Notes: generated by a model not told the origin, from the letters alone. 64,000 nucleotides of DNA from Symbiodinium natans (GCA_905221605.1 CAJNDS010002136.1:70001-134000); one strand, 5' to 3'. Counted from the first letter of the stretch, positions 20,201 through 29,359 are shown. Translations and numbers: made by a program.

Positions 20201-23200
20201 ACCCTAAACCCTAAACCCTAAACCCTAAACCCTAAACCCCCAAAGCAAAACAGAAGCAAGCGAGCTACGTCCCGGCATGCCAAAGGCTTCTGCCATCTGA
20301 GGTCGCGGCAGCTCCGCGACATCCTAGCAGCGGGACAGCAAGCTCATGGGAGACCCTAGAGGAACTCATAGAGGGGCCTGAAAAATTAAGTAGGGTTTAG
20401 GGTTTAGGGTTTAGGGTTTAGGGTTTAGGGTCTAGGGTTTCGGGTTTAGGGTTTAGGGGTTATATAGGGGCCTGAATAATGAGAATAGGGTTTGGGGAGG
20501 TTCTTATAGTATAACTATACAGGGATCATAAGGTAATACTATTAGTAGTTCTTCCAGCCCCTATAGTCCGTGAACCCCAAATCCTACGTTCCACATCCGC
20601 ATCGCCTCACACCGAAAGGGTCAGCGCCTGAAAACATCCCATGCAACAGCCTTGCAACTCTAAGACTGCGGACCCCAAGGGTTCCATGTACCTAGACAAG
20701 GAATAACTTGGGCCTTAAAGTACTTGCTAAGGACTTCGGGGCCCCAGGTATATAATAAGGTACATGGACCCTTAGGGGAAGTTCCAATGTGCAGACTGCT
20801 AGGACATTAAGCCCCCCACACGCCATCAACACATGGGGAATTACAGAGCCTCAAGCCCGATGAAGCCGACATCCGGGATCTGAAACCATCCGAACCCCCT
20901 AAACACGAACGTTCCTGAACCCAGGCTGCCTCTCAACATCCAAAAACCCTGAGCACCACAAAGTCCAAACACCAAGTGATTCAGTCGAGATTCCGTGGGA
21001 GGAGACCACTTCTCCACGGAGGACATGATGTCGAACTCCTGCGGCATTCCGCCGTGCGGGCCGGAAAGTTAAGTCTGGGGTGCAAGGGTTTCGGGATGTG
21101 GGGCTTGCTACAAGAAGCCACGAACCGTACCTGAACACCATCTGAGTTCTCAACTCTTAGATTTCATGCCGAAGCTCTCCGAAGAAGCCGAAATCACAAG
21201 GCTTCTGCGACATAGCATACCTCTACCAATTGCTTAAGAACCTCCAACAAAAATTCCTTATAAGGGTAATATAGGGATTATTGTTTTTTTCCTTTTTTTG
21301 GGGGGTTCTTCAGCAAATAGTAGACCTGCTATCCACCTACTACTGTCAACCCCCTGCAGGGCCATTGCTATAGGGGGTTCGCGCTCGGGGAAATCTCGGG
21401 ATCAATCGATGTCTGCTCGCACTTTCGGAGGCCCAAGGCGTCAAGCCCTCAAATGGTGAAAGTGGCGGCCCGCCTGTGAACAGCCGTAGCAATCCCCGAC
21501 ATTGCCGAACACGGTCCTCAGCGTAGGAGACTTTTTTTCGACTGGGATGTAGCTGGAGGACTCCAGGTGAAGTATTCGATGGTGCCTTTTTTTTCCCTCG
21601 CTTCCAATGCAACAGCGCCGCAACCAAACCAAACTGCCGACTCGACCAACCCACGTGAGGCTAAGCACCGTCCCTAAAGCTAAACCCTACACCCTCCAGG
21701 CCCCAGAGAAGTGTGCCTTCTAGGATAAACTCCTTGGGTGTAGCTGGGCCTTTGACCTGTCACAATAGAGCCCGTCCATAAGTTCTTACAACCTGCGATT
21801 GAAGGGAAAGACGTCGCTGGTAGTCCCCCCTGCCCTCCCCCCCCCCCCCCCCCCCGCCCCAGCGGCCCACGGGTGACCCGACTTTGGGGGATGCCAGGAA
21901 GTTGCGTCCAGCTTGGTTGGGAAACTGATCTTTTCGTGCCTGTTGAATCCCAGGGGCGTCTGCCAAGGATTCCTGGAAACCCTAAACCCTAAACCCTAAA
22001 CCCTAAACCCCTAAACCCCTAAACCCCTAAACCCCTAAACCCTAAACCCTAAACCCGAAACCCTAAACCCTAAACCCTAAACCCCTAAACCCTAAACCCT
22101 AAACCCCGCCGACAGGAGCCCGGGAGTCCCACTTGCCCTCGATGTCGAGCCTAACAGGGCATCCTGCAAGCCCGGAATCGAACAGCGAAGAGAGCTTCTA
22201 CGGCTGCCAAAAAAACATGAAACATTAACCCTAAACCCTAAACCCTAAACCCTAGAACCATTCACACGCGTACGAGTATACTGCCAAACACCACAGCAGC
22301 ACTTTGCAAACACCTGAAATGAACCTCAAAGCCCTGCACTGTCTGGGGCCCGAGCGGGAAGAACCGGAGCAGACCGCAGTCCTGACCAGGCGCTCTCGGG
22401 TCTTGCAGTGGGATTCTGGACCTGAGCTGATAGGGGTCTGGGGGAACGACTGAAGGTTGGAGCTTGGGGTTCAGGATTCAGGGATTCAGCATTGATCCAT
22501 TCTGCTTGAGGGTTGAAGCTGGCTGGTCACCTTTCGCGATAATGTTTAAGCTTGGCTTCCGGCAAAAGTCACCTCACTCACCTGCTACTGGCTGGATACA
22601 GCAGCCCCAAAGCCCGGAACGTGGCTGCCCTACACGGGCCGCAGGGCCATGAACAACCGACCGTTCATGCCTAACCTCAACTCTGACCACAGTGCTCTCA
22701 TGTGCCCCCCCGCAAAGCCTTCAAGCCCACACAAAGTTTTCGTCAAAAGGACAGGAATGAGGAGATCATGCACCCATGCACTCATGGCAGAGCAGGCACT
22801 CTGCACCATGGGGGAGCACTTCGATAGCCACTCATTTGACAGGACGAAGCACGAAGATGGCAAACATGCGCTCTACACAGGGTTAAGAAAGCCCCGAGCC
22901 CCCCTGCCCACCACCATCCCGTGAGAGTTCCGAGTTTAGATGTGGTAATGGCAAGCCTAAGCCCTAAGCCCTCAGCCCCAAGCCCCAAGCCCCAAGCAGT
23001 AAGCCTTAAACCCTAAGCCCTAAGCCCTAAGCCCTAAGCCCCAAGCCCTAAACCCTAAACCCTAATCCGAAGCCCAACCGAAGCCCAAGTCCTGGAGGAT
23101 CTTCCGGCAGGTCCCTACAAGGCCCTTTGTGCAAATGATGAGGTCCACCTCCGCTTCCTGCGGCTGGTGTAGAAACCCTGAACCCGAAACCCTAAACCCT

Positions 23201-24334
23201 AACACAGCTAGCCGAATGGGGCCCTCTCAACCCTGCTGAAGAAGCTTCCCAAGCCCACAACAACATCCATGCCCTCAAATGGGTAGCTCTCCACATGGCT
23301 CGCTTGTCTAAGTTAATTCAGTACTGCACCCTCAGGTTCTCCTAATTATAGAGAAGCAACCGATGTGTACACATCTCAATCCTACGACTAGACCCACGTC
23401 TTGCCTATGGGAACCTGAACACTAAAAACAAGGGAATAAGGGCCTAGCCTGGGTCCTAGACAAAGAGCGCCCCAAACCCTGGGCAGACTAACATCCAAGC
23501 CCCATGCATCCTATAAACCCTGACCTAACCCCTATACCCTGAACCCTAAACGCCAAACCCCATACCCTAAACCCTAAGCCCTAAACCCTGAACCCTATAC
23601 ATCCCTGAGTTAGACCCCTTACGAGAACTCTGAACTTCATCCTCAAGCCCGAAAGCCCCAACCCTCATCCTCTACCTTGTAACATAATTGCTGAGTACCC
23701 TGGCCTAACACAAGGTTTAGGGTTTAGGGTTTAGGGTTTAGGGTTTAGGGTTTAGGGATTTAGCCTTTCAATTCTGGTAGGGTATGTACACCCCAAAAGG
23801 TTGACGGCTATCTACTCAGCTACTGAGATGACTCTATCAGCTTGGTTTGGAGTTTGGAGCACCCTACTCAGCAAGAAGGCATATTACAAGCGGCAAGTGC
23901 ACGGGGAACCAAACAAGGGACAACAGGGAACGGACCGAATGCATGATTCCTAAACCCTAAACCCTAAACCCTAAACTGCCCTAAACCCTAAACCCTAAAC
24001 CCTAAACCCTAAACCCTAAACCCTAAACCCTAAACCCTAAACCCTAAACCCTAAACCCTAAACCCTAAACCCTAAACCCTAAACCCTAAACCCTAAACCC
24101 TAAACCTAACCCTAAACCCTAAACCCTAAACCCTAAACCCTAAACCCTAAACCCTAAACCCTAAACCCTAAACCCTAAACCCTAAACCCTAAACCCTAAA
24201 CCCTAAACCCTAAACCCTAAACCCTAAACCCTAAACCCTAAACCCAACACACAAGGCCTGCAGCCGCCGCAGCGTTTCTGACAGGATCCGCACCCTGGGC
24301 TCGCCGCCCAGCGCTTCAAAGCTAAAGCCAGAAC
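17150..24334 (-). CDS. HAD-superfamily hydrolase-like protein, 7-8 exons, partial
   Basis: Minus strand. Exons in order: 24249-24334 (FEALGGEPRVRILSETLRRL), 23074-23157 (VDLIICTKGLVGTCRKILQD), 21474-21530 (LRTVFGNVGDCYG), 20973-21038 (EFDIMSSVEKW...PPTESRL), 20269-20323 (VAELPRPQMAEAFGMPG), 17798-17831 (ALISDLKAQH) and 17150-17251 (FEEVLFVDDDPREL then SAARVCRTHLVKARG). ICTKG is the HAD motif II (hydrophobic strand then Thr) and LFVDDDP the acidic motif IV; motif I (DxD) must lie upstream of 24334. Every junction is in phase. Donors: GT 24248, GC 23073, GC 21473, GT 20972, GT 20268, GC 17797, GT 17149. An extra exon at 22105-22163 also fits in phase if the second exon ends at 23085. Likely a Mg-dependent phosphatase fold of the MDP-1/HAD-IIIC kind; substrate unknown. 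It continues past 17150. Confidence 0.8.
17255..17380. repeat. TTTAGGG array, degenerate
   Basis: About 14 units with TTGAGGG, TTCGGG and TTAGGG variants; on the minus strand it is the CCCTAAA tract just before the acceptor of exon 17150-17251. Confidence 0.95.
17798..17831 (-). CDS. HAD 34 bp exon
   Basis: Completes an Arg codon, then ALISDLKAQH; phase 1 in, phase 2 out, so it is the piece that joins 20269 to 17251 in frame. GC donor. A TTTAGGG array (17849-17925) lies just beyond its acceptor. Confidence 0.75.
17849..17927. repeat. TTTAGGG array
   Basis: About ten units with TCTAGGG variants; the 3' end of the 2.4 kb HAD intron 17832-20268, complementary to 20197-20240 at the other end. 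Confidence 0.94.
18095..19900. other. Interior of a HAD intron
   Basis: TTTAGGG at 18095-18147, CCCTAAA at 18670-18706, a family C relative at about 18944-19030 running into a (TA)n tract (19024-19068), and a truncated family D MITE at 19363-19448. An open stretch at 18765-18870 is readable on both strands (plus VGLDLKRKIYIAIDPRPF, minus GDVDFAFEVEPHKSEAG); it may be an exon of a nested or the same gene. Nothing else recognised. Confidence 0.4.
20197..20240. repeat. CCCTAAA array
   Basis: Six units, about 30 nt after the donor of exon 20269-20323 (minus-strand sense). Confidence 0.95.
20269..20323 (-). CDS. HAD exon (MAEAFGMPG)
   Basis: 55 bp, acceptor GCTAG, donor GTAGCT. It lies between CCCTAAA (20197-20240) and TTTAGGG (20390-20460) arrays. 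Confidence 0.75.
20390..20567. repeat. TTTAGGG array abutting MITE family E, copy 3
   Basis: TTTAGGG units to about 20460, then TATAGGGGCCTGAATAATGA to TTCCAGCCCCTATAG, a full family E copy. Confidence 0.85.
20677..20776. repeat. MITE family C, copy 3
   Basis: AGGGTTCCATGTACCTAGAC to AAGGTACATGGACCCTTAG. Inside HAD intron 20324-20972. Confidence 0.8.
20973..21038 (-). CDS. HAD exon (EFDIMSSVEKW)
   Basis: 66 bp, 22 codons in phase 0, acceptor CCGCAG, donor GTGTTT. FD...PPTESRL fits the family segment after the GN.G..YG motif. Confidence 0.78.
21221..21323. repeat. MITE family D, copy 2
   Basis: CTCTACCAATTGCTTAAGAA to TTCTTCAGCAAATAGTAGAC. Inside HAD intron 21039-21473. Confidence 0.82.
21474..21530 (-). 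CDS. HAD exon (VFGNVGDCYG)
   Basis: 57 bp, 19 codons. VFGNVGDCYG matches the VYGNxGxxYG segment of the family. Acceptor is AAAAAG with T as next base, an exception to AG-G; GC donor. A +1 frame is also open, but only this one fits the family. Confidence 0.7.
21978..22104. repeat. CCCTAAA array with CCCCTAAA units
   Basis: About 17 units; begins at the donor of the exon 22105-22163. A second short array is at 22210-22253. Confidence 0.96.
22105..22163 (-). CDS. Optional exon (VRLDIEGKWDSRAPVGG)
   Basis: 59 bp, acceptor TTGCAG, donor GTTTAGGG against a CCCTAAA array. Reads CPVRLDIEGKWDSRAPVGG with phase 1 in and 0 out, so it could be part of the HAD transcript, perhaps alternatively used. Confidence 0.5.
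22649..22881. other. Segment open on both strands
   Basis: Plus reads ...KVFVKRTGMRRSCTHALMA...; minus reads ...SAMSAWVHDLLIPVLLTKTL.... About 230 bp lacking stops in both; coding is likely on one strand but cannot be decided. Confidence 0.3.
22940..23065. repeat. CCCTAAG/CCCCAAG variant array
   Basis: About 16 units, mostly CCCTAAG, ending 8 nt from the donor of HAD exon 23074-23157. Confidence 0.93.
23074..23157 (-). CDS. HAD exon with ICTKG motif
   Basis: Acceptor GCCGCAG; reads EAEVDLIICTKGLVGTCRKI. Two GC donors are possible, ending the exon at 23085 or 23074; the second keeps phase with the exon at 21530 directly. Confidence 0.82.
23950..24246. repeat. Longest CCCTAAA array (about 42 units)
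   Basis: Nearly pure CCCTAAA with two deletions (CTGCCCTAAA, CCCTAACCCTAAA). It abuts the donor of HAD exon 24249-24334, so transcribed it is a long UUUAGGG tract at the very start of a 1.1 kb intron. Confidence 0.98.
24249..24334 (-). CDS. HAD exon (EALGGEPRVRILSETL)
   Basis: 86 bp, acceptor TCCCAG, donor GTTGGGTTTAGG at the edge of the longest array in the window. FEALGGEPRVRILSETLRRL leads directly into the motif II exon. Confidence 0.82.
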
Positions 24335-24349
24335 CTGGGAGTTGAATGG

Positions 24350-24481
24350 GTAGGGTTTAGGGTTTAGGGTTTAGGGTTTAGGGTTTAGGGTTTAGGGTTT
24401 AGGGTTTAGGGTTTAGGGTTTAGGGTTGAGGGTTGAGGATTGAGGGTTGAGGGTTGAGGGTTGAGGTTTAGGGTTTAGGGT
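24350..24481. repeat. TTTAGGG array, then TTGAGGG variants
   Basis: About 18 units, 16 nt upstream of the acceptor of HAD exon 24249-24334 in minus sense. A truncated family B MITE follows at 24484-24557. Confidence 0.97.
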
Positions 24482-24751
24482 AGATCCCCAAACTGTAGGA
24501 TCCCCCTTTATAATAAGGACCCCAATAAGGTACGCCGAATTTTCGGAATCTCCCAAATAAGGTTTGAAGGGATTTCGACGGGTCGAGGCGGTGGAGGCGG
24601 TTCCGGGTACTTGGAGGTTCAGGGTTTAAGGTTTAGGGTTTATGGGGTTTGGGGACCCAATTCTACAACTGTACTGTATTAAGTACCATGAACCTCCAAG
24701 TAGGGTTTAGGAACTAGGGCGTTTGTGGGGTCCTGGCTTTGGCCTCACACC

Positions 24752-24852
24752 TTGGGATGTTTCCCCTTATACAATCAGTCCTTGATGGGAATTCTAGTAC
24801 CCCTTATGATAATCCTATTAAGGACTGTTAGTATAAGGGAGAACATGCCAAC
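24752..24852. repeat. MITE family A, copy 4
   Basis: TTGGGATGTTTCCCCTTATA to TATAAGGGAGAACATGCCAA, 101 bp. Confidence 0.85.
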
Positions 24853-25337
24853 TTACACCCCAGATTCAATCTCTCCAAGCCCACTCAACTGCTCAACGCA
24901 TGCGTTCAAGCCCCCTATTTAAACACGATGGACAAACGCAAAGCCGCCCGAATGAACCGGAAGCCGATCCCTGAAACAGAACTGAACCGTTCTGAACCAA
25001 ACAACCCTTAAGCCCTGAAGCCAGCAAACGCCATGGACCCGAATATCCGAGAAAAACAAGCTTGAAGACTAATGAGTCGGTAAACTCACAAGTACGGTAA
25101 CGCACACAGAAAATCTGCACTGGCGACGACCCCATACAGCATCGATGGACTTGGAAGGCACTGGGGCACCACCGAACTAAACCCACGTTCTACCCAAGCC
25201 AGGTGCGCTCCTCTTCTCTTCGGAGCTGATTGGGGAATACCTGGACTTTATGTGCTTATACAACCCTAGCTTGGGCCACGACCCGAATCTCCCCTAAATC
25301 CCAAACGCCCTGAAGCCATGGGCCCCAAAAATCCCGA

Positions 25338-25402
25338 AAGCTGCTCCGAAAGATTCTTATAGAAGGCCAGGAGGCCGAGGGCGAGTAGCCGACGCACCTG
25401 AC
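25338..25402 (-). CDS. Candidate exon (QVRRLLALGLLAFYKNLSEQ)
   Basis: Minus, acceptor CTCGGAG; reads QVRRLLALGLLAFYKNLSEQ then a GC donor. May be an upstream exon of the HAD gene; not proven. Confidence 0.45.
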
Positions 25403-25477
25403 CTCCGAGATGGCACTCTCGGCTTTTGGAAGGATTCGGCGCGCTTAGACGTTTTAGTTTGGGTTGTTTGGGTTTGC

Positions 25478-25615
25478 GGGGGGGGGGGGGGTGGGGGGGG
25501 GGGTGTGGGGGGGGTGGGGGGGGGGTGGGGGGTGGGTGGTGGGTGGGTGGGTGGGGGGGTGGGGGGGTGGGGGGGTGGGGCGGTGGGTGGGTGGGTGGGG
25601 CGGGTGGGGCGGGTG
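25478..25615. repeat. G-rich low-complexity tract
   Basis: GGGGT/GGGT runs of about 140 bp, dense G-quadruplex potential. The glycine or proline ORFs across it are not genes. Confidence 0.95.
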
Positions 25616-25838
25616 GATATTGGTGCCTGGGTAGGGGCACTAGGGTCTAGGGCTTGGGGGCTATTAGGGCTTTGGGCTGGAGAAGGATGTGCGTCTGGCT
25701 TTGCAGGTCTGAGATGTCAGAGAGCAACGCTGGCTTATAGGGTCTTCGCTCTTGGGAACTCTTCCTCCCCCCCCCCCACCCCAGCCACTGCGCTACCCTG
25801 AACAGCTGTCCGAGAAACTCAGGCGAGTCAGAATCCAT

Positions 25839-25946
25839 ACATGGAGGTTTCAAAAAGTAGCAATACCCTATTGGGTCCTTATTATCAGGGAATCCTATTA
25901 TGTGGGGGTCGATATGAGGGCTCCCCTATTTTCGTAAACCCCCACG
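25839..25946. repeat. MITE family B, copy 7
   Basis: CATGGAGGTTTCAAAAAG to CGTAAACCCCCACG with TACCCTATTGGGTCCTTATT inside. Confidence 0.78.
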
Positions 25947-26051
25947 TAGCCCTCTCAACTGTCCCGCATATAGGGCACCTCGCTCAGTGGTGGCCCACGG
26001 CGGGCTGGCAATGCATCGGCCAACGCCCTGACAACCCAAAGAACAAGGGAC

Positions 26052-26124
26052 GAAAGGAGAGACCCTTTACAAGGGACCTTAGGGGTTAGATAGGGGGGCT
26101 ATTTGGGTATATCTGGGGAATATA

Positions 26125-26159
<35 letters not shown>

Positions 26160-26240
26160 CTGTATAATACAGGGGTTACATAGGGGAATAAGATTCAGGG
26201 TCCTTTCTAGGGGTCAATCCTTGTACCCCTCAACAGCACA
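26052..26240. repeat. MITE family G, copy 2, expanded by (TA)n
   Basis: Matches 4168-4327 at both ends, with a TA microsatellite (26117-26162) in the middle. Confidence 0.7.
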
Positions 26241-26312
26241 TTACAAACCCTATAATGCCCCAAGCCCTGACCATGGCATGCGCCCACCGACCACAGCTGC
26301 TAAGAAGGCTTC

Positions 26313-26372
26313 CTATGTTTCATGCGAGAGCTGAGCTGCGTTAAGGCGCTGCGCTGCCAGGATCTCGCGGGT
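26313..26372 (-). CDS. Candidate terminal exon (TREILAAQRLNAAQL)
   Basis: Acceptor GTCAAG, 19 codons and stop TAG; reads TREILAAQRLNAAQLSHET. TTTAGGG (26398-26427) lies upstream in minus sense. Either a gene end or, if spliced after AAQ, internal. Confidence 0.5.
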   Translation of the reverse strand, partial: TREILAAQRLNAAQLSHET

Positions 26373-26919
26373 CTTGACTAGTGTGGGGGAGTGTAGGGGT
26401 TTAGGGTTTAGGGTTTAGGATTGCAGACTCAGAGATCTCGATTTTCGACCCAGCGCTTCAAGCAGAAGGATGTCAGGGGTACTGCTGCAGCCCGTGTATT
26501 CGAGTGGTCCGATGATTTAAGCTCAGGGCTTCCCAAATGTAATCGTTCAGGACATGGAGGCCTGGGGTGGTGGTTTTAGAATGCAACCTACCGTTTCTGA
26601 TGCTACCGAGTCGGCTGAGCTTTGACATCCCGTGGCTACGAAAACAGGGAAACTGCGAATAGAACGAGATGTTTTATGACAATGAGGCGATTGTTCTGTG
26701 CTGGACAGGCGAACGTTACAGAAGCGGCTCACGCCGGCGACCTTTGTGCAATCAGGACTTCTGCTGAAAGCCAGCACAAACATTGCATGCACTTGCTCAC
26801 GCTTTGGATTTAATGATGTACCTTAAAACTAAACTCCATAGACTAGCCTCGATCCCCCAAACCTGAAGCCCTAAAACAAATCCAACAAGCCCCAAACTTC
26901 TCAAAAAGTTAGCTTCTCT

Positions 26920-27020
26920 GCTACTATTTGCTTAAGAACCCCCCCCCCAACCCGAACAAAAAAAACAGATAACAATACTCCCGAAATTACCCGTGTAAGG
27001 AAGAATAGTTTTTGGGGAAC
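26920..27020. repeat. MITE family D, copy 3, truncated at an exon edge
   Basis: CTACTATTTGCTTAAGAACC to TAGTTTTTGGGGAAC. The right arm stops exactly at the exon 27021-27072, and on the minus strand its sequence supplies the GTTCCCC donor. Confidence 0.7.
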
Positions 27021-27072
27021 CCGCCAACTCCCTGGCCTGGCCCTCCGCGCCACCAGTGAGATTGTGAAACAC
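27021..27072 (-). CDS. Candidate exon (VFHNLTGGAEGQARELA)
   Basis: 52 bp, acceptor TCCCAG, donor GTTCCC formed by the MITE D arm. Reads VFHNLTGGAEGQARELA. Family unknown; probably the same minus-strand gene as 27383-27430 and 27193-27217 (PQFELQQ). Confidence 0.55.
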
Positions 27073-27382
27073 CTGGGATGCGTTTTGGGGTTGGGGCTAG
27101 GAACCCTAAACCCTAAACCCTACACCCTCACAACCCTAACCCTAAGCCCTAAAAAACCTTTGGGGCTAGGAAACCTACAGCCTACAGCCACCCTGCTGCA
27201 GCTCGAACTGGGGCCCTAAAGAGAGCAATCACTTCGCAACTGAGGGTGCATTCACCTTTAGGATTTAGGGTTAAGGGCTTATAGGGTATAGGGTTTAGGG
27301 TTTAGGGTTTAGGGTTCAGGGTTTAGGGTTTATAGGGTTTAGGGTTTAAACGCCCCAGGGTGCATTCACCACTGACTCCTAC

Positions 27383-27430
27383 CTGCATTCGCTTCCCACT
27401 CCCGCTCGCGCACGCGCCGTGCTGTTTTCA
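27383..27430 (-). CDS. Candidate exon (RRVREREWEANA)
   Basis: Reads MKTARRVREREWEANA if started at the ATG at 27430, or from an AACAG acceptor at 27422. Donor GTAGGAGT. A basic helix, perhaps coiled coil. Confidence 0.5.
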
Positions 27431-27690
27431 TCGGTTCGGAGTCCAGTTCAAGACCAGAAGGTTGAGCCCACGGGCTTAGGATCCGGTTGTTGGACTTGGC
27501 GGATTTTGGGGGGGGTCTCGGGCTTTTGAGCCCAGAGAAATATAAGGTTTGAAGCGTGTTTTCTTGCAGGAGTGAGGGACAGTCAGCGTTTATGGTGCGG
27601 GTTGTCCAGGGTTAGTTGGCGTGGAGGGTTTGGCTTTGATCGGGTCCGGGTAGAATTTCCAGGGTGAAGATTTAGGATCTTTTGGGCACA

Positions 27691-27726
27691 ATGGGAAAGG
27701 CCAAGAAAGTGAAATTTGAACAGTTT
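27691..27726 (+). CDS. Possible first exon or short ORF (MGKAKKVKFEQF)
   Basis: Plus strand ATG followed by MGKAKKVKFEQF and TAA (27727). The Lys-rich start looks like a real N-terminus, but no donor or continuation was found. Confidence 0.25.
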
Positions 27727-27787
27727 TAAGACGACCAGAAATTAAGGGATGGCAGAATTCGCGGACAGTGTCCTGTCCTACACATAC

Positions 27788-27884
27788 CTACTAATTGCTC
27801 CAAGAACCCCGAAAAAATCCTTATGAAGGGTAACATAGGATGTTTATTGTCTATTCTTTTGGGGTTCATAAGCAAAGAGTAGAT
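27788..27884. repeat. MITE family D, copy 4
   Basis: CTACTAATTGCTCCAAGAAC to GTTCATAAGCAAAGAGTAG. Confidence 0.8.
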
Positions 27885-28229
27885 AAGGACACAGGCACAT
27901 GGACGGCGGCCAATGTCAAGTCGAAGTCGAAGATGATGAGCTTTACGGGAACCTTCAGAGACGTTTAGTTGTGGGGCTGCGCGCTGGGTCTGGAAGAGTT
28001 TGGCCAATTGCCTTGGAGAGAAGGAGTGCATGGATTGAGTGAGGGCTTGCAGGTGCTTGATAACTGCAAGGCCTTGTTTTGGGAGCTTGAAGCCTCGAAA
28101 CCTTGACGAACAAGCTTCATCAATACTGCGTGTCGCTATCTTGCCACGTCGCAGGCAGAAATAGATACTTGTGGTGGAACACAATTGCACGAGCGGGCTT
28201 GTATTCTGCCTTGAGGAGTGGGACGCCAT
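27885..28229 (-). CDS. Hypothetical ORF upstream of a MITE
   Basis: 115 codons open on the minus strand from ATG 28229; the frame runs on into MITE D copy 4 and stops at 27726. Includes LPKQGLAVIKHLQALTQSMH and PRQLAKLFQTQRAAPQLN. Not recognised. It may be a single long exon or chance. Confidence 0.35.
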
Positions 28230-28418
28230 CTGAGGCCAGTTCTATAGGCCCATAGCCTGTGAACCCAGTGAACCTCTAAACCCATCTCCAAATTCGAGGG
28301 GGTCCCATGGACATAATGTCCCTCAAACCAAGACTTGTCATCAACATAACCCGAATCCTGCCCCCTAAACCCTAAACCCTAAACCCTAAACCCGAAACCC
28401 TAAACCTAAACCCTAAAC

Positions 28419-28499
28419 CAGACATTGACTTGAACCCATGCCCACGAACTTCGACATCAGACGCGGCGCCACGGCTGCCGCAGTTTTGCCAGTCATGTC
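28419..28499 (-). CDS. Candidate exon (TAAAVAPRLMSKFVGMG)
   Basis: 81 bp, 27 codons in phase 0, acceptor CGCCAG, donor GTTTAGGG against the array 28366-28418. Reads MTGKTAAAVAPRLMSKFVG. A second frame (RGAASDVEVRGHGFKSMSG) is also open and in phase with the upstream exon. Confidence 0.5.
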
Positions 28500-28560
28500 C
28501 TGGCGTGGGGCCCTAAACCCTAAACCCTAGACCCTAGACCCTAAACCCTAAACCCTAAAC
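28500..28560 (-). other. 61 bp candidate intron made of TTTAGGG repeats
   Basis: Minus sense GTTTAGGG, then six more TTTAGGG or TCTAGGG units, then GCCCCACGCCAG. It separates the exons 28561-28588 and 28419-28499, which join in an open frame. Confidence 0.5.
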
Positions 28561-28588
28561 GTCCGTGCGGCGGCTTCTGGGGATGACC
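28561..28588 (-). CDS. Candidate 28 bp exon
   Basis: Acceptor CCTCAG, donor GTTTAGGG. Reads VIPRSRRTD or GHPQKPPHG depending on frame; both stay open into the next exon. The plus strand is also open to a stop (VRAAASGDDPEDMPLLMS) but lacks an acceptor. Confidence 0.4.
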
Positions 28589-28709
28589 CTGAGGATATGC
28601 CCCTCTTGATGTCTTAAGCTTCCGTACAAATCCGGGCTTAGTTAGAGTTTAGGGTTCAAGGCAATGAGAACCAGCTCAGCCATCTAACTGCAAGGGGTAT
28701 CTACTCCAA

Positions 28710-28829
28710 CAGCACACCTGTCTTCAAGCCATGAGCCCTGAAGCAGTCTACCGACGCCCAGACGCACTTCCTTCGAAGTAAACCGTGACGTTCATGGAGC
28801 AACACGCCGGTCGAGCTGCTCAGCTGAAA
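28710..28829 (-). CDS. Candidate exon (LSSSTGVLLHERHGLLRR)
   Basis: Acceptor TTTTCAG, 40 codons open to TAG. Reads LSSSTGVLLHERHGLLRR and on. Unrecognised. Confidence 0.35.
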
Positions 28830-29274
28830 ACCCATGGTGCGCATGAAAGTGCAAGTTCCGACGATCCACAGAGCGGATTAGGGTTCAGGGTGTAGGGTTG
28901 AGGGTTCAGGGTTTAGGGAGACTGCCCAAGTGAGGCAATACAGATAAGCTTGGATCGAAGCCGGCCCCCTGAAGGACATACCCAAAGATACCAGAAATTG
29001 AACGCGATGAAGCGAGACACCCAACAGGCTCGAGCTCCATACTGAATCTTTGTTGAAGTTGAGGTCAAGAAAGCAGCAACGCCTTCCATCACGAGCTCTT
29101 AGACCCACGACCCACAGACACGGGCACAAGATAGACACAAGCACACACACACAAGAGAACAAAACCAAAAAACACCAAACAAACAAACACGCAAAACAAA
29201 AAGATACCCAAACAAACGACCCCCCCCCCCCCCCCGGTAGCAAGGACTGATGGTGTTTTGGAAGCTACCCGAAA

Positions 29275-29358
29275 CCCTAAACCCTAAACCCTGAACCCTG
29301 AACCCTAAATCCTAAACCCTAAACCCTAAACCCTAAACCCTAAACCCTAAACCCTAAA
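29275..29358. repeat. CCCTAAA array
   Basis: About 12 units; ends at the donor of exon 29360-29453. Confidence 0.96.
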
Positions 29359-29359
29359 C

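Noticed and set aside
25266-25801. Proline- or glycine-rich ORFs
   Set aside because: Arise from the GGGGT tract at 25478-25615; only the segment at 25338-25402 looks coding.
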